This document shows, one piece after another, positions 1 to 6,982 of a DNA stretch of 9,651 bases. Made by a program: the position numbers and the translations under genes. The stretch's first letter is position 1, and each line of letters opens with the position of its first letter. The DNA comes from Actinomyces sp. GTDB taxonomy: Bacteria; Actinomycetota; Acidimicrobiia; Acidimicrobiales; Aldehydirespiratoraceae. The notes under the pieces were generated by a model. The model worked only from the letters and a program-made list of their open reading frames with translations. It was not told the origin of the DNA and ran no database searches. The stretch is from NCBI GenBank assembly GCA_003697065.1, contig RFFY01000703.1, positions 1 to 9,651 on the forward strand, given 5' to 3'.

Positions 1-387
1 CTGGGGATCGGGGTTCCGGTGGTGGTCCTCGTGGTGTCGGCCGATCTGTGGGAGCGCGGCGGCGACGGGGTGCGACGCGAGCAGGTCGTGCTGTTCAACA
101 TGACGACCCTGGCCACTCTGACGCTCGGTCTGGGTGTCTTGTACCTGGCGGTGTGGGCGCTGGCCTGGGCGGGGGCGGCGGTGCTCGTCGTGTCGCGACT
201 GTTCGCCGACGCCGTGGGCCACGAGGTCACCGCGGTCGACTACCTCCGTCTGACGTGGGTGACCACCTCACTGGCGGTGCTCGGTGGTGCGCTGGGCGCG
301 GGCCTCGAGTCCGACGACGCGGTTCGCGCCGCCGCCTACCGGGTGTGGCCCGACGAGGAGGCGTGGGCCGCGTCGCCCGAGACGTGA
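1..387 (+). CDS. C-terminal fragment of a multi-span membrane protein, 5' end outside the window
   Basis: The frame is open from the first base, so the true start lies upstream; the ATG at 19 is probably internal. About 128 residues remain. The visible part has the end of one hydrophobic segment (GIGVPVVVLVVSADLW), a short charged loop, a long hydrophobic stretch (about residues 34-66 of the fragment) that could hold one or two membrane spans, then DYLRLTWVTTSLAVLGGALGAGLESDD, a further probable span leading into an acidic tail, and the TGA at 385-387. The 'ALGAGLESDDAVRAAAY' ending resembles a family of uncharacterised actinobacterial membrane proteins, some of which carry a doubtful methylene-tetrahydrofolate dehydrogenase label. 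That resemblance is from memory. Function is unknown. It converges on the BcsB-like gene, so no operon link with the rest of the window is evident. Confidence 0.7.
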   Translation: MGIGVPVVVLVVSADLWERGGDGVRREQVVLFNMTTLATLTLGLGVLYLAVWALAWAGAAVLVVSRLFADAVGHEVTAVDYLRLTWVTTSLAVLGGALGAGLESDDAVRAAAYRVWPDEEAWAASPET

Positions 388-403
388 GCCGCCGGCTGGC
401 GGC
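388..403. terminator. possible hairpin between convergent genes
   Basis: Directly after the TGA of the membrane-protein gene, GCCGCC (388-393) and GGCGGC (398-403) form a perfect 6-bp stem around a 4-nt loop. It lies in the 61-bp gap between two convergent genes, where a bidirectional terminator would be expected. There is no T-tract on either side, and short GC stems arise easily by chance in DNA this GC-rich, so the call is weak. Confidence 0.25.
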
Positions 404-448
404 CGGTGGGGTGGCGATGGTTGGGTCGGCGGCCGGTGGGACCGCGCC

Positions 449-3040
449 TCAGAGGGTGCCGGGGCCGTCGGCGGGCCCATCGGCGAGTTCGTCGGCACCG
501 AGCTGGTCGGCGATGCGGGCCATCGACAGGCGCATGGCCCGGCGGGCCTCCTCCTCCTCGAGGCGACGGATCCGCCAGCGCCGCAGGCGGCCCAGCGCCC
601 AGGCCACGGCGGCGATGAACACGGCGGCGATGGCCAGGGGCTTGGCCCGGGCCAGGTAGTCGGGGGCGGGCCGGCCGGCGGTCGGCTGCACCGAGTCGCC
701 CCGCAGGGAGATGCTGAGCGGGGGCGAGCCCTGCGACAGCAGGTAGGTGTCGCCGAAGAGGACCGCCCACGTCTCGTTGCGGGTCGAGAAGGAATCGAGG
801 AGCTGGTCGGCGAAGTGCAGGCCGGTGGCCGTCGATCCCCGGCGTCCGCCGCTCCAGGTGAGCAGGAGGCGGTCGTGGTCACCCACGTCGAAGGCCTCGA
901 GGACGGCATGGGCGAGGTCGACGTCGAAGCGCAGGAGTTCGGTGCGGTTCTCGTCGATCACCGAGATCGGGTCGAGGGAGAGCAGGGGCGCGTCGATCTG
1001 GATGCGGGGGTCGTTCTCGGCGACGATCACCGCCGGCTGGTCGGCGACCAGGGCCTCGTCGAGGGGAACGAAGCGGGGATCGAGGTCGGGGGTCGAGACC
1101 CGCTGCAGGGCCGCCACGAGGCGCACGGCGAGCTCGACCCGGTCGATGGTGTAGCGGTCGACGGCGACGACGAAGCCGTCGACGAGCACCTGGGGGTAGC
1201 GGGCGAAGCTCGCCACCAGGCTCTGGCCGGGCGAGATCCGCACCCACGACTTCTCGGGGTCGATCTGGACGTTGACGGGCACCGCCCCGGCGGTGTTGCA
1301 GCCCCCTTCGGGGCTGTAGTCGACGGTGATGGTGACGGTGGTGGCCCGCCGGATCTCGGCGGGGGGAACGTCGATGTCGATGCTGAAGTCGCCGTCGCCT
1401 TCGAGGTTGACGGCCTCGACGAGCACCGAGTTGAGGTTGACCGTCATGGACCCCTCGGCGTCTCGGCTCAGGGGGGTGTAGGCACCCTCGAGGTGGATCT
1501 TCATGGATTCGACCGGACCGCCCAGGGTGGCCTGGGAGAAGCTCAGGGGCAGGTCCATGCGCCCGACCCCGGTCAGGCGGAGGCGTCCGAGCTGGAGTTC
1601 GTCGAAGGTGAAGCGCTTCTGGCGTTCGGCGGGGGCGTCGGCGGGATCGCCGGGACCGGTCCCGCTCGGGGCGGTGCCGGCGTCAGCCTGTCCGCCCGCG
1701 GCGGGGGCGGCGAAGGCCAGGGCCTCGGGGGTGAGCTCGGCGACGTCGAGGAAGGGTTCGGGTTCGCCGTCGCCGTCGAGGTCGACCAGGGGGGCGGTGC
1801 CGGGTCGGAGCTGACCCTCCACGCCGTCGGGGTCGAAGCGTTCGACGAGGACGTCGGAGCCGGCGGCCAGGGCGGCGTAGTCCGAGACCAGGGCCCGGGT
1901 CACGAGGCGGAGCTCGTCGCCGGTGCCGCCGATGGCGAGAACGGCCCCGCCCTGGTCGGTGGGGACGATACGGACGCCGGGTTCGAGGTCCTCGCTGATG
2001 ACGATGGTGCGGGTGGTCGGTGAGTCGGGCACCGAGGGGACGCTGTCGGTGTGCCACAGGGGGTGCAGGGAGATCTCGGGCGCGCCCCCGATGGCGACCC
2101 GGCTGGCCGCCACCGCCATGTCGGCGGCGGCGGCGGCCTCGGCGAGGCTGGGCTCGACGGGTACCCGGATGTCGACGGTCTCCAACAGGCGGGGGAGGAA
2201 GGCACCGACGGTGGTGGGGGGCAGGGGATCGCCGGCGAGGACGAAGACACCCTGGCGGAAGTCGACGTAGGCGCCGAGGAGGCTGGTGGTGCAGGGCGGG
2301 TCCTCGCTGCGGAGGCGGTTGCGGAAGGTGATCCGGAGGTTGCCGTTCACCGGTTCGAAGTCGGAGATGTCCAGCTCGACCTCGATCGCCTCGTCCCGTT
2401 CGGTCCGGCCCGACAGCTGGAGGGCCCGGGCCGTGCCGCCCCGTCCGAAGTACTCGACGTAGCCCGTGTCGACGTCGGGCGACACCGTCATCGACGCCCG
2501 CATGCTCACGGGACGGAAGCCGTCGGGGATGGGGACGGTGATGACGGTCTCGTTGACCTCGCCGGCGAGGCGGAGGGCCTTGCCGATCTCGGTGACCTCG
2601 AAGGGCACGACCCACAGACCCTCGTCGACGCGGGTGACGTCGGGTTCGCCTCCGGTGAGGCGGCTGCCCAGGCGTACCCGGTCGACGGGATCGAGGTCGC
2701 TGAGCGAGATGGGATCGTCGAAGCCGCTGCGGCGGTACTCGAGCCCGCCCACCGTCTCGGTCGGGGGAGCGGGGTCGAAGCCCGCGGTGCCACCGGTCAG
2801 GGGTAGGCCCGTCTGCGGGGCCGTGTCGACGAAGACGTTCACGGTCCCGTCGCCGGTCACCACGGTGGCGGCGGGATCGGGCGATCCGGCGGCGGGGTCG
2901 GATCCGTCGGGGGTCTGAGCCGGGGCCCAGCGGGGGAGGGCGACGGCGCCGGTGGGACGGGAGGCCACCACGGCGACGGCGAGGGCGACGAGGACGTGGG
3001 CGACGAGGTGGGCGGTCCGCCCCTGTGCTCGCGTCGGCAC
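449..3040 (-). CDS. BcsB-like membrane-anchored exported protein (cellulose synthase subunit B family)
   Basis: An 863-aa protein starting at GTG 3040, chosen because GGGGAGG lies 6 nt upstream and a signal peptide follows at once (basic start, hydrophobic residues 12-26, AVA|LP near residue 34). The interior shows two similar modules, each a beta-rich carbohydrate-binding-like domain followed by a flavodoxin-like alpha/beta domain. Module 1 spans roughly residues 80-405 (Cys250 in PCTTSLLG); module 2 spans roughly 477-775 (Cys581 in GGCNTAG, then SWVRISPGQSLVASFARYPQ). An acidic, Ala/Gly/Pro-rich linker joins them. One transmembrane helix (about 801-817) leads to a basic then acidic cytoplasmic tail. 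This CBD-FD-CBD-FD plus C-terminal helix plan is that of BcsB, the partner of the BcsA synthase that guides nascent glucan outside the membrane. It is somewhat longer than the roughly 725-780 residues I recall for proteobacterial BcsB. No bcsA, bcsZ or bcsC is visible, so the substrate need not be cellulose. Confidence 0.8.
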   Translation of the reverse strand: MPTRAQGRTAHLVAHVLVALAVAVVASRPTGAVALPRWAPAQTPDGSDPAAGSPDPAATVVTGDGTVNVFVDTAPQTGLPLTGGTAGFDPAPPTETVGGLEYRRSGFDDPISLSDLDPVDRVRLGSRLTGGEPDVTRVDEGLWVVPFEVTEIGKALRLAGEVNETVITVPIPDGFRPVSMRASMTVSPDVDTGYVEYFGRGGTARALQLSGRTERDEAIEVELDISDFEPVNGNLRITFRNRLRSEDPPCTTSLLGAYVDFRQGVFVLAGDPLPPTTVGAFLPRLLETVDIRVPVEPSLAEAAAAADMAVAASRVAIGGAPEISLHPLWHTDSVPSVPDSPTTRTIVISEDLEPGVRIVPTDQGGAVLAIGGTGDELRLVTRALVSDYAALAAGSDVLVERFDPDGVEGQLRPGTAPLVDLDGDGEPEPFLDVAELTPEALAFAAPAAGGQADAGTAPSGTGPGDPADAPAERQKRFTFDELQLGRLRLTGVGRMDLPLSFSQATLGGPVESMKIHLEGAYTPLSRDAEGSMTVNLNSVLVEAVNLEGDGDFSIDIDVPPAEIRRATTVTITVDYSPEGGCNTAGAVPVNVQIDPEKSWVRISPGQSLVASFARYPQVLVDGFVVAVDRYTIDRVELAVRLVAALQRVSTPDLDPRFVPLDEALVADQPAVIVAENDPRIQIDAPLLSLDPISVIDENRTELLRFDVDLAHAVLEAFDVGDHDRLLLTWSGGRRGSTATGLHFADQLLDSFSTRNETWAVLFGDTYLLSQGSPPLSISLRGDSVQPTAGRPAPDYLARAKPLAIAAVFIAAVAWALGRLRRWRIRRLEEEEARRAMRLSMARIADQLGADELADGPADGPGTL

Positions 3041-3190
3041 CCGACACCTCCCCGTAGGACTCGTCGAACCGGACCGGTCGGTGCTCTTTTCGGCACCGGG
3101 CCGTTGGACTGGAGACGAGGTGGTCCGCGAGTGTCGGCCCGCCCACGCCGCTGGTGACGATGGTCCCGGGACCGACCGGTCGGACGGCGC
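3041..3190. promoter_or_regulatory. divergent intergenic region with a repeated GACCGGTCGG element
   Basis: This 150-bp gap separates the divergent BcsB-like gene and flippase, so it should hold both promoters. The decamer GACCGGTCGG occurs twice in the same orientation, at 3072-3081 and 3174-3183. In the second copy it is part of the perfect 12-bp palindrome CCGACCGGTCGG (3172-3183); in the first the palindrome is 8 bp (GACCGGTC). One copy lies about 30 bp from the BcsB-like start and the other 7 bp from the flippase ATG at 3191. A TTGGAC (3104-3109) could be a -35 for the + strand, but I see no convincing -10 on either strand. The role as an operator pair is inference. Confidence 0.35.
3047..3053 (-). 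promoter_or_regulatory. ribosome binding site of the BcsB-like gene
   Basis: On the - strand this reads GGGGAGG, 6 nt before GTG 3040. It fixes the start within a frame that stays open on the - strand far upstream, to 4528, through the antisense of the flippase. Confidence 0.8.
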
Positions 3191-4582
3191 ATGGAGCCCA
3201 CCGGCGGTGGTGCCGATCCTTCCTGCATGACGACCGTGCGTGGTGTGGTGCCGTTGAGCCGGCCGCGCGCGGCCCTGTGGAGCCGGATCCGGCACCTGGT
3301 CACCGACTCGCTCATCCGCAACAGCGTTCTGGTGATGACCACGACGGCGTTCAACTCCGCCGTCGGCTACCTCTACTGGATGGCGGCCGCCCGCCTCTTC
3401 GTCGACGACGAGGTGGGACGGGCGACGGCGGTGATCGCCGCCATGAACCTCACCGCCCTGGTCGCCAACCTGGGTCTCGGCACCGCCCTGGTGGCCAACC
3501 TCCCCTCGCGGCGTGACGACCGGGCCTGGTCCCGCAACGTCGTGGCCACCTTCGCCGTGGCCACGGTGAGTGGCCTGACCCTGGGAAGCGTGGTGGCCCT
3601 CGGTCTGCCCGTGGCCCTCGATTCCCTCCAGCCGATCTTCACCTGGCCCGTGCGGGGCCTGTTCGTCGCCGGCGTGACCCTGAGTGTGGTCTCGGTCGTC
3701 CTCGACGCCCTCTTCATCGCCGAGAGGCGGGCCGACGGCCTGTTCGCCCGCAACGCCTCGTTCACCTTCTTGAAGCTCCTGCTGCTGGTCCCGGCCGTCG
3801 TGTTGACGATCAACGGGGAGCGCTTCCTGGTGCTGAGCTGGGTGACGGGCCTGGTGGTGGCGTTGGCATGGGTGGCGGTGCTGCTCGTGCCCCGGATCCT
3901 GCGCCCCGTGCATCTGCGCCCGGGCGGGGTGGCCCGGGAGGCCCGGTGGGTGGTGCCCGGGGCGCTCGGCCACCACCTGGCCAACCTCGGCGGCCAGTTC
4001 CCCATGTTCCTGCTGCCCCTCATCGTCATCCACCGTTCGAGCGACGCCGCCAGTGCCTACTTCTACGTGACCTGGATGGTCGGCTCGATCTTCTTCATGG
4101 TCTCCAACGCCTCGTCGAACTCCCTGTTCGCCGAGGGGGCCCACGAGCCGAGCGCCCTGAACCGCCAGCTCCACCGGTGCCTGCGCCTCGTCGGCCTGAT
4201 CCTGGTGCCGGCCATGCTCGGCGCCGTCGTCTTCGGTCGCCTGATCCTGTCCCTGTTCGGGGCCAACTACGCCCGGGCCGGGTATCCCCTCCTGCTCCTG
4301 CTCGTCGTGTCGGCCGTCCCCGACGGCATCACCAACATCTGGGTGAGCCGGTGGCGGGTGATGGGCTGGGTCGGTCGGGTGGCCGTGCTCAACATCGTCA
4401 TGGCCGTCGTCGCCTTGGGTGTGGCCTGGGTGTTCGTCCCCACGGTGGGCATCGAGGGCGCGGGCTGGGCCTGGATCATCGCCCAGTCGAGTGGGTGTCT
4501 GTTCATCGCCGGGGTCGAGGTGGTCCACCGTCTCCGCCGTCGCCCGACCATCGCCGAGACGGTCCTGGAGGTGGCGGCGTGA
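3191..4582 (+). CDS. polysaccharide flippase of the Wzx/MATE-like MOP superfamily
   Basis: A 463-aa, strongly hydrophobic protein with about 12 predicted membrane segments, the usual size and plan for Wzx-type flippases, which move undecaprenyl-linked oligosaccharides from the inner to the outer membrane face. The first span (SVLVMTTTAFNSAVGYLYWMAAARLF) and the following EVGRATAVIAAMNLTALVANLGLGTAL are typical of MOP N-termini; the late LFGANYARAGYPLLLLL is also family-like. Two ATG starts are possible, 3191 and 3227, and neither has a clear Shine-Dalgarno, so the 5' end is uncertain by 12 residues; a leaderless start is possible. It heads a four-gene + strand run and overlaps the following glycosyltransferase as GTGA. 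That supports a role in exporting a glycan made by the downstream enzymes. The exact substrate cannot be read from sequence. Confidence 0.87.
   Translation: MEPTGGGADPSCMTTVRGVVPLSRPRAALWSRIRHLVTDSLIRNSVLVMTTTAFNSAVGYLYWMAAARLFVDDEVGRATAVIAAMNLTALVANLGLGTALVANLPSRRDDRAWSRNVVATFAVATVSGLTLGSVVALGLPVALDSLQPIFTWPVRGLFVAGVTLSVVSVVLDALFIAERRADGLFARNASFTFLKLLLLVPAVVLTINGERFLVLSWVTGLVVALAWVAVLLVPRILRPVHLRPGGVAREARWVVPGALGHHLANLGGQFPMFLLPLIVIHRSSDAASAYFYVTWMVGSIFFMVSNASSNSLFAEGAHEPSALNRQLHRCLRLVGLILVPAMLGAVVFGRLILSLFGANYARAGYPLLLLLVVSAVPDGITNIWVSRWRVMGWVGRVAVLNIVMAVVALGVAWVFVPTVGIEGAGWAWIIAQSSGCLFIAGVEVVHRLRRRPTIAETVLEVAA
4567..4571 (+). promoter_or_regulatory. ribosome binding site of the GT4 gene
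   Basis: GGAGG inside the flippase 3' end, 7 nt before GTG 4579. It selects this start over in-frame codons further upstream, where the frame is open to 3868 as an antisense-like shadow within the flippase gene. Confidence 0.8.
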
Positions 4583-5919
4583 GGATCCTCACCCTGGCCG
4601 AGTTCTACCCGCCCGTCATCGGGGGCCTGGAGCGTCACGCCCAGCGTCTGAGCCACGAGCTGGTGCGGCGCGGCCACGAGGTGGAGGTGGTGACCCTGTC
4701 CTCGGGTGACCTGCCCCGCCACGACGACGACGACGGCATCCCGGTCACCCGGGTCGGGGGCTGGCGTCGGATCCTCGACCGCTTCTACGAGGACCAGGGG
4801 CGGGGCTTTCACCCGACCACCGTCGATCCCGGTGTGCGTCGGGAGGTGGCCGAGGTCGTGGAGCGCTTCCGCCCCGACGTCGTCCACGTCCACGGGTGGA
4901 TCCTGTACGCCGCCTTGACCCGGCGGCGCCGCGACGGTCACGCCGTGGTGGTGTCGATGCACGACTTCGGGTTGGCGTGCCCCAAGCGCAACCAGCTCCA
5001 CCACGAGCGCGAGCTGTGCGCCCGGCCGGGTCCCGTCCGCTGCCAGGTGTGCGCCGTGGGCCACTACGGGGTGGTGAAGGGGGTGGGCCTGACCACCGGT
5101 CTGCGCCTGTCGACCCCGCTCCACGCCCGGGCCGACCGCTATGTGGCGGTGTCGCGGGCGGTGAAGCGCTTCGTGGAGAAGGCCGGCGCCAACCGGGATG
5201 TGCCGGTGGAGGTGGTGCCGAACTTCTTCGACCCCTCCGGGGCCCGGGCGGCGATCGGGGCGCCCCGCCCCGCCTGCGTGCCCGTCGAGGGTCCCTACGT
5301 GTTGTTCGTGGGTGCCCTGAACGCCTTCAAGGGGGTCCACCTGCTCATCGACCTGTGGCGACGTCGCCGCCCCGCCGCCGAACTCGTCCTGCTCGGCAAC
5401 CGGCGGGCCGACACCCCCGATCCGGCGTCCCTGCCCCCGGGGGTCCGCATGACCGTCGACGTCGCTCACTCCGACGTCATGGCGGCCTTCGCCAACTGCG
5501 AGATGGCGGTCTCGCCCTCGCTGGGTCCCGACGCCTGCCCGACCACGGTCCTGGAGGCCATGGCCCTGGCCAAGCCGGTCATCGGCACCGACATCGGCGG
5601 CATCCCCGACCTCGTGGTGCACGGGCGCACCGGGATCATCGTGCCGCCCCGCGACGGCGACGCCGTGGGTGACGCCGTCGAGGCCCTCCTCACCAGTCCC
5701 GCCCTGGCGGCTTCGTACGGGCGGGCGGGCGAGGCCCACGCCGAGAACTTCACCGTCGGGGCGGTCGCCGACCGTCTCGAGGGCGTCTACGCCCGGGCGA
5801 TCGCCCGACGACGCGCCGGCGGACGCGAACCGCGCCCGTCCCGTTCCCCCGACCGGGCGGAAGCGGCGCGGCCGGGGTCCGCCCCCGAGACGTCCGCGTC
5901 CGCCGCATCCGTCACCTGA
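4579..5919 (+). CDS. GT4-family glycosyltransferase (GT-B fold)
   Basis: A 446-aa protein starting at GTG 4579, overlapping the flippase stop by 4 nt (GTGA). The N-terminal Rossmann-like domain opens VRILTLAEFYPPVIGGLERH; the GGLERH acceptor-side motif (residues 15-20) is typical of GT4. The C-terminal nucleotide-sugar domain has YVLFVGALNAFKGVHLLI and PDACPTTVLEAMALAKPVIG, then TDIGGIPDLV. The donor-site motif is usually E-x7-E; here it is Asp318-x7-Glu326. Four cysteines (134, 147, 155, 158) cluster after the HDFGLACPKRN segment, a pattern I recall from some GT4 subgroups. The last roughly 38 residues are basic, Pro/Ser/Ala-rich and probably disordered. It is cytoplasmic or membrane-associated and transfers a sugar from a nucleotide donor, presumably onto a lipid-linked glycan exported by the adjacent flippase. 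Donor and linkage are unknown. Confidence 0.9.
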   Translation: MRILTLAEFYPPVIGGLERHAQRLSHELVRRGHEVEVVTLSSGDLPRHDDDDGIPVTRVGGWRRILDRFYEDQGRGFHPTTVDPGVRREVAEVVERFRPDVVHVHGWILYAALTRRRRDGHAVVVSMHDFGLACPKRNQLHHERELCARPGPVRCQVCAVGHYGVVKGVGLTTGLRLSTPLHARADRYVAVSRAVKRFVEKAGANRDVPVEVVPNFFDPSGARAAIGAPRPACVPVEGPYVLFVGALNAFKGVHLLIDLWRRRRPAAELVLLGNRRADTPDPASLPPGVRMTVDVAHSDVMAAFANCEMAVSPSLGPDACPTTVLEAMALAKPVIGTDIGGIPDLVVHGRTGIIVPPRDGDAVGDAVEALLTSPALAASYGRAGEAHAENFTVGAVADRLEGVYARAIARRRAGGREPRPSRSPDRAEAARPGSAPETSASAASVT

Positions 5920-5937
5920 CCCGACCGGGAGGTCCTC

Positions 5938-6936
5938 ATGGTCGCCGTCGCCCACCGTCCGAGCCCCACCGAGCCGGCCCGCATCGTGGCGCCGGCCACC
6001 ATCAGTGTCGTCATCTGCGCCTACACCCTCGAGCGCTGGGACGACGTCGCACGCGCCATCGGGTCACTGCGCACCCAGAGCCGACGGCCCGACCAGGTCG
6101 TGCTCGTCATCGACCACAACGACGAGATGCTCGAACGGGCCGCGGACGCCTTCGCCGCCGAGACGGCTTTCCCGCTCGACGTGGTCGCCAACACGGCCGG
6201 TCGGGGCCTGTCGGGTGCCCGCAACACCGGCATCGAGTGGGCGTGGGGCGAGGTGGTCGCCTTCCTCGACGACGACGCGGCGGCGGGCCCGAACTGGGTC
6301 GACGGTCTGCTCACCGCCTATGCCGACCCCACGGTGGCCGGTGTGGGCGGCGGGGCCACGCCCGATTGGGGCGGGGAGGGGGCGCCGGCCTGGTTCCCCG
6401 AGGAGTTCGGTTGGGTGGTCGGGTGCTCGTACCGGGGCCTGCCCGAGACGGCCGACGAGGTGCGCAACTTCATCGGCTGCAACATGTCGTTTCGCCGTGA
6501 GGTGTTCTGGGACGTGGGCGGCTTCACCGAGGGCATCGGCCGGGTGGGTCGCAAGCCGGTCGGGTGCGAGGAGACCGAGTTCTGCATCCGGCTCCGCCAC
6601 CGTCACCCGGGCGCCCGCCTGGTGTTCGATCCCGAACTCGACGTCCGCCACCGGGTCAGCCCCGATCGGCGGGCCTGGCGCTACTTCCGGAGCCGGTGCT
6701 ACAGCGAGGGCCTGTCGAAGGCGGTCGTGGCCCGCAACGTGGGGGCGGGCGACGGTCTGGCCAGTGAGCGGGCCTACACCACCCGGGTGCTGCCCGGCGG
6801 GGTCCTGCGGGGCCTGGCCGCCGGCCTGGGCGGCGACACGCGGGGCTTCCGACGGGCCGGCGCCATCGTCGCCGGCCTCGCCCTCACCTCGCTGGGCTAT
6901 CTGAGGGGTCGACTGGCGAGACCCAGCCTGGGATGA
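5938..6936 (+). CDS. GT2-family glycosyltransferase (GT-A fold)
   Basis: A 332-aa protein from ATG 5938, with GGGAGG at 5927-5932 and a 5-nt gap; it starts 18 bp after the GT4 stop. The fold signature is clear: TISVVICAYTLERWDDV, then VLVIDHND (Asp59, Asp62) at the nucleotide site, GARNTGIEWAWG, FLDDDA with the metal-binding DxD at Asp111-Asp113, NFIGCNMSFRREVFWDVGGF in the acceptor region, and GCEETEFCIRL (210-216) carrying the likely catalytic base. It lacks the many membrane helices of processive synthases such as BcsA, so it is more likely a single-addition enzyme. The C-terminus ends in a hydrophobic helix (AGAIVAGLALTSLGYL) that could attach it to the membrane. It belongs with the flippase and GT4 in one transcription unit. 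Its donor sugar cannot be told. Confidence 0.9.
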   Translation: MVAVAHRPSPTEPARIVAPATISVVICAYTLERWDDVARAIGSLRTQSRRPDQVVLVIDHNDEMLERAADAFAAETAFPLDVVANTAGRGLSGARNTGIEWAWGEVVAFLDDDAAAGPNWVDGLLTAYADPTVAGVGGGATPDWGGEGAPAWFPEEFGWVVGCSYRGLPETADEVRNFIGCNMSFRREVFWDVGGFTEGIGRVGRKPVGCEETEFCIRLRHRHPGARLVFDPELDVRHRVSPDRRAWRYFRSRCYSEGLSKAVVARNVGAGDGLASERAYTTRVLPGGVLRGLAAGLGGDTRGFRRAGAIVAGLALTSLGYLRGRLARPSLG

Positions 6937-6971
6937 TGACGGGCCAGCCGCCCTGTCCGTCGACCACGACC

Positions 6972-6976
6972 GGAGG
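6972..6976 (+). promoter_or_regulatory. ribosome binding site of the cysteine hydrolase gene
   Basis: GGAGG, 6 nt before GTG 6983. It supports this GTG as start, and the encoded protein begins at the point expected for the family. Confidence 0.75.
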
Positions 6977-6982
6977 CCGAAA

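Noticed and set aside
284..2023. Long + strand open frame (579 aa) opposite the BcsB-like gene.
   Set aside because: Composition is Gly/Asp/Val/Glu-rich with no recognisable domains. It is the mirror frame of a gene with a clear fold, signal peptide and anchor.
4063..4266. Small - strand frame (67 aa) inside the flippase.
   Set aside because: It has no ribosome site or domain and is opposite a continuous, well-supported membrane protein.
3041..4528. The BcsB-like frame stays open on the - strand through the antisense of the flippase, suggesting a 1359-aa protein.
   Set aside because: The extension is Gly/His/Gln/Asp-rich with no fold signature, as expected for antisense of GC-rich coding DNA. 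A strong ribosome site and signal peptide place the start at GTG 3040.
4267..5955. Long - strand open frame (562 aa) opposite the GT4 gene.
   Set aside because: It is antisense to a clear GT4 enzyme, with His/Gly/Asp/Val-rich sequence and no domain.
5938..6936. The GT2 gene as the missing BcsA-type catalytic partner of the BcsB-like protein.
   Set aside because: It has only 332 residues, at most one C-terminal hydrophobic helix, no Q-x-x-R-W motif and no PilZ domain, so it is not a processive BcsA synthase.
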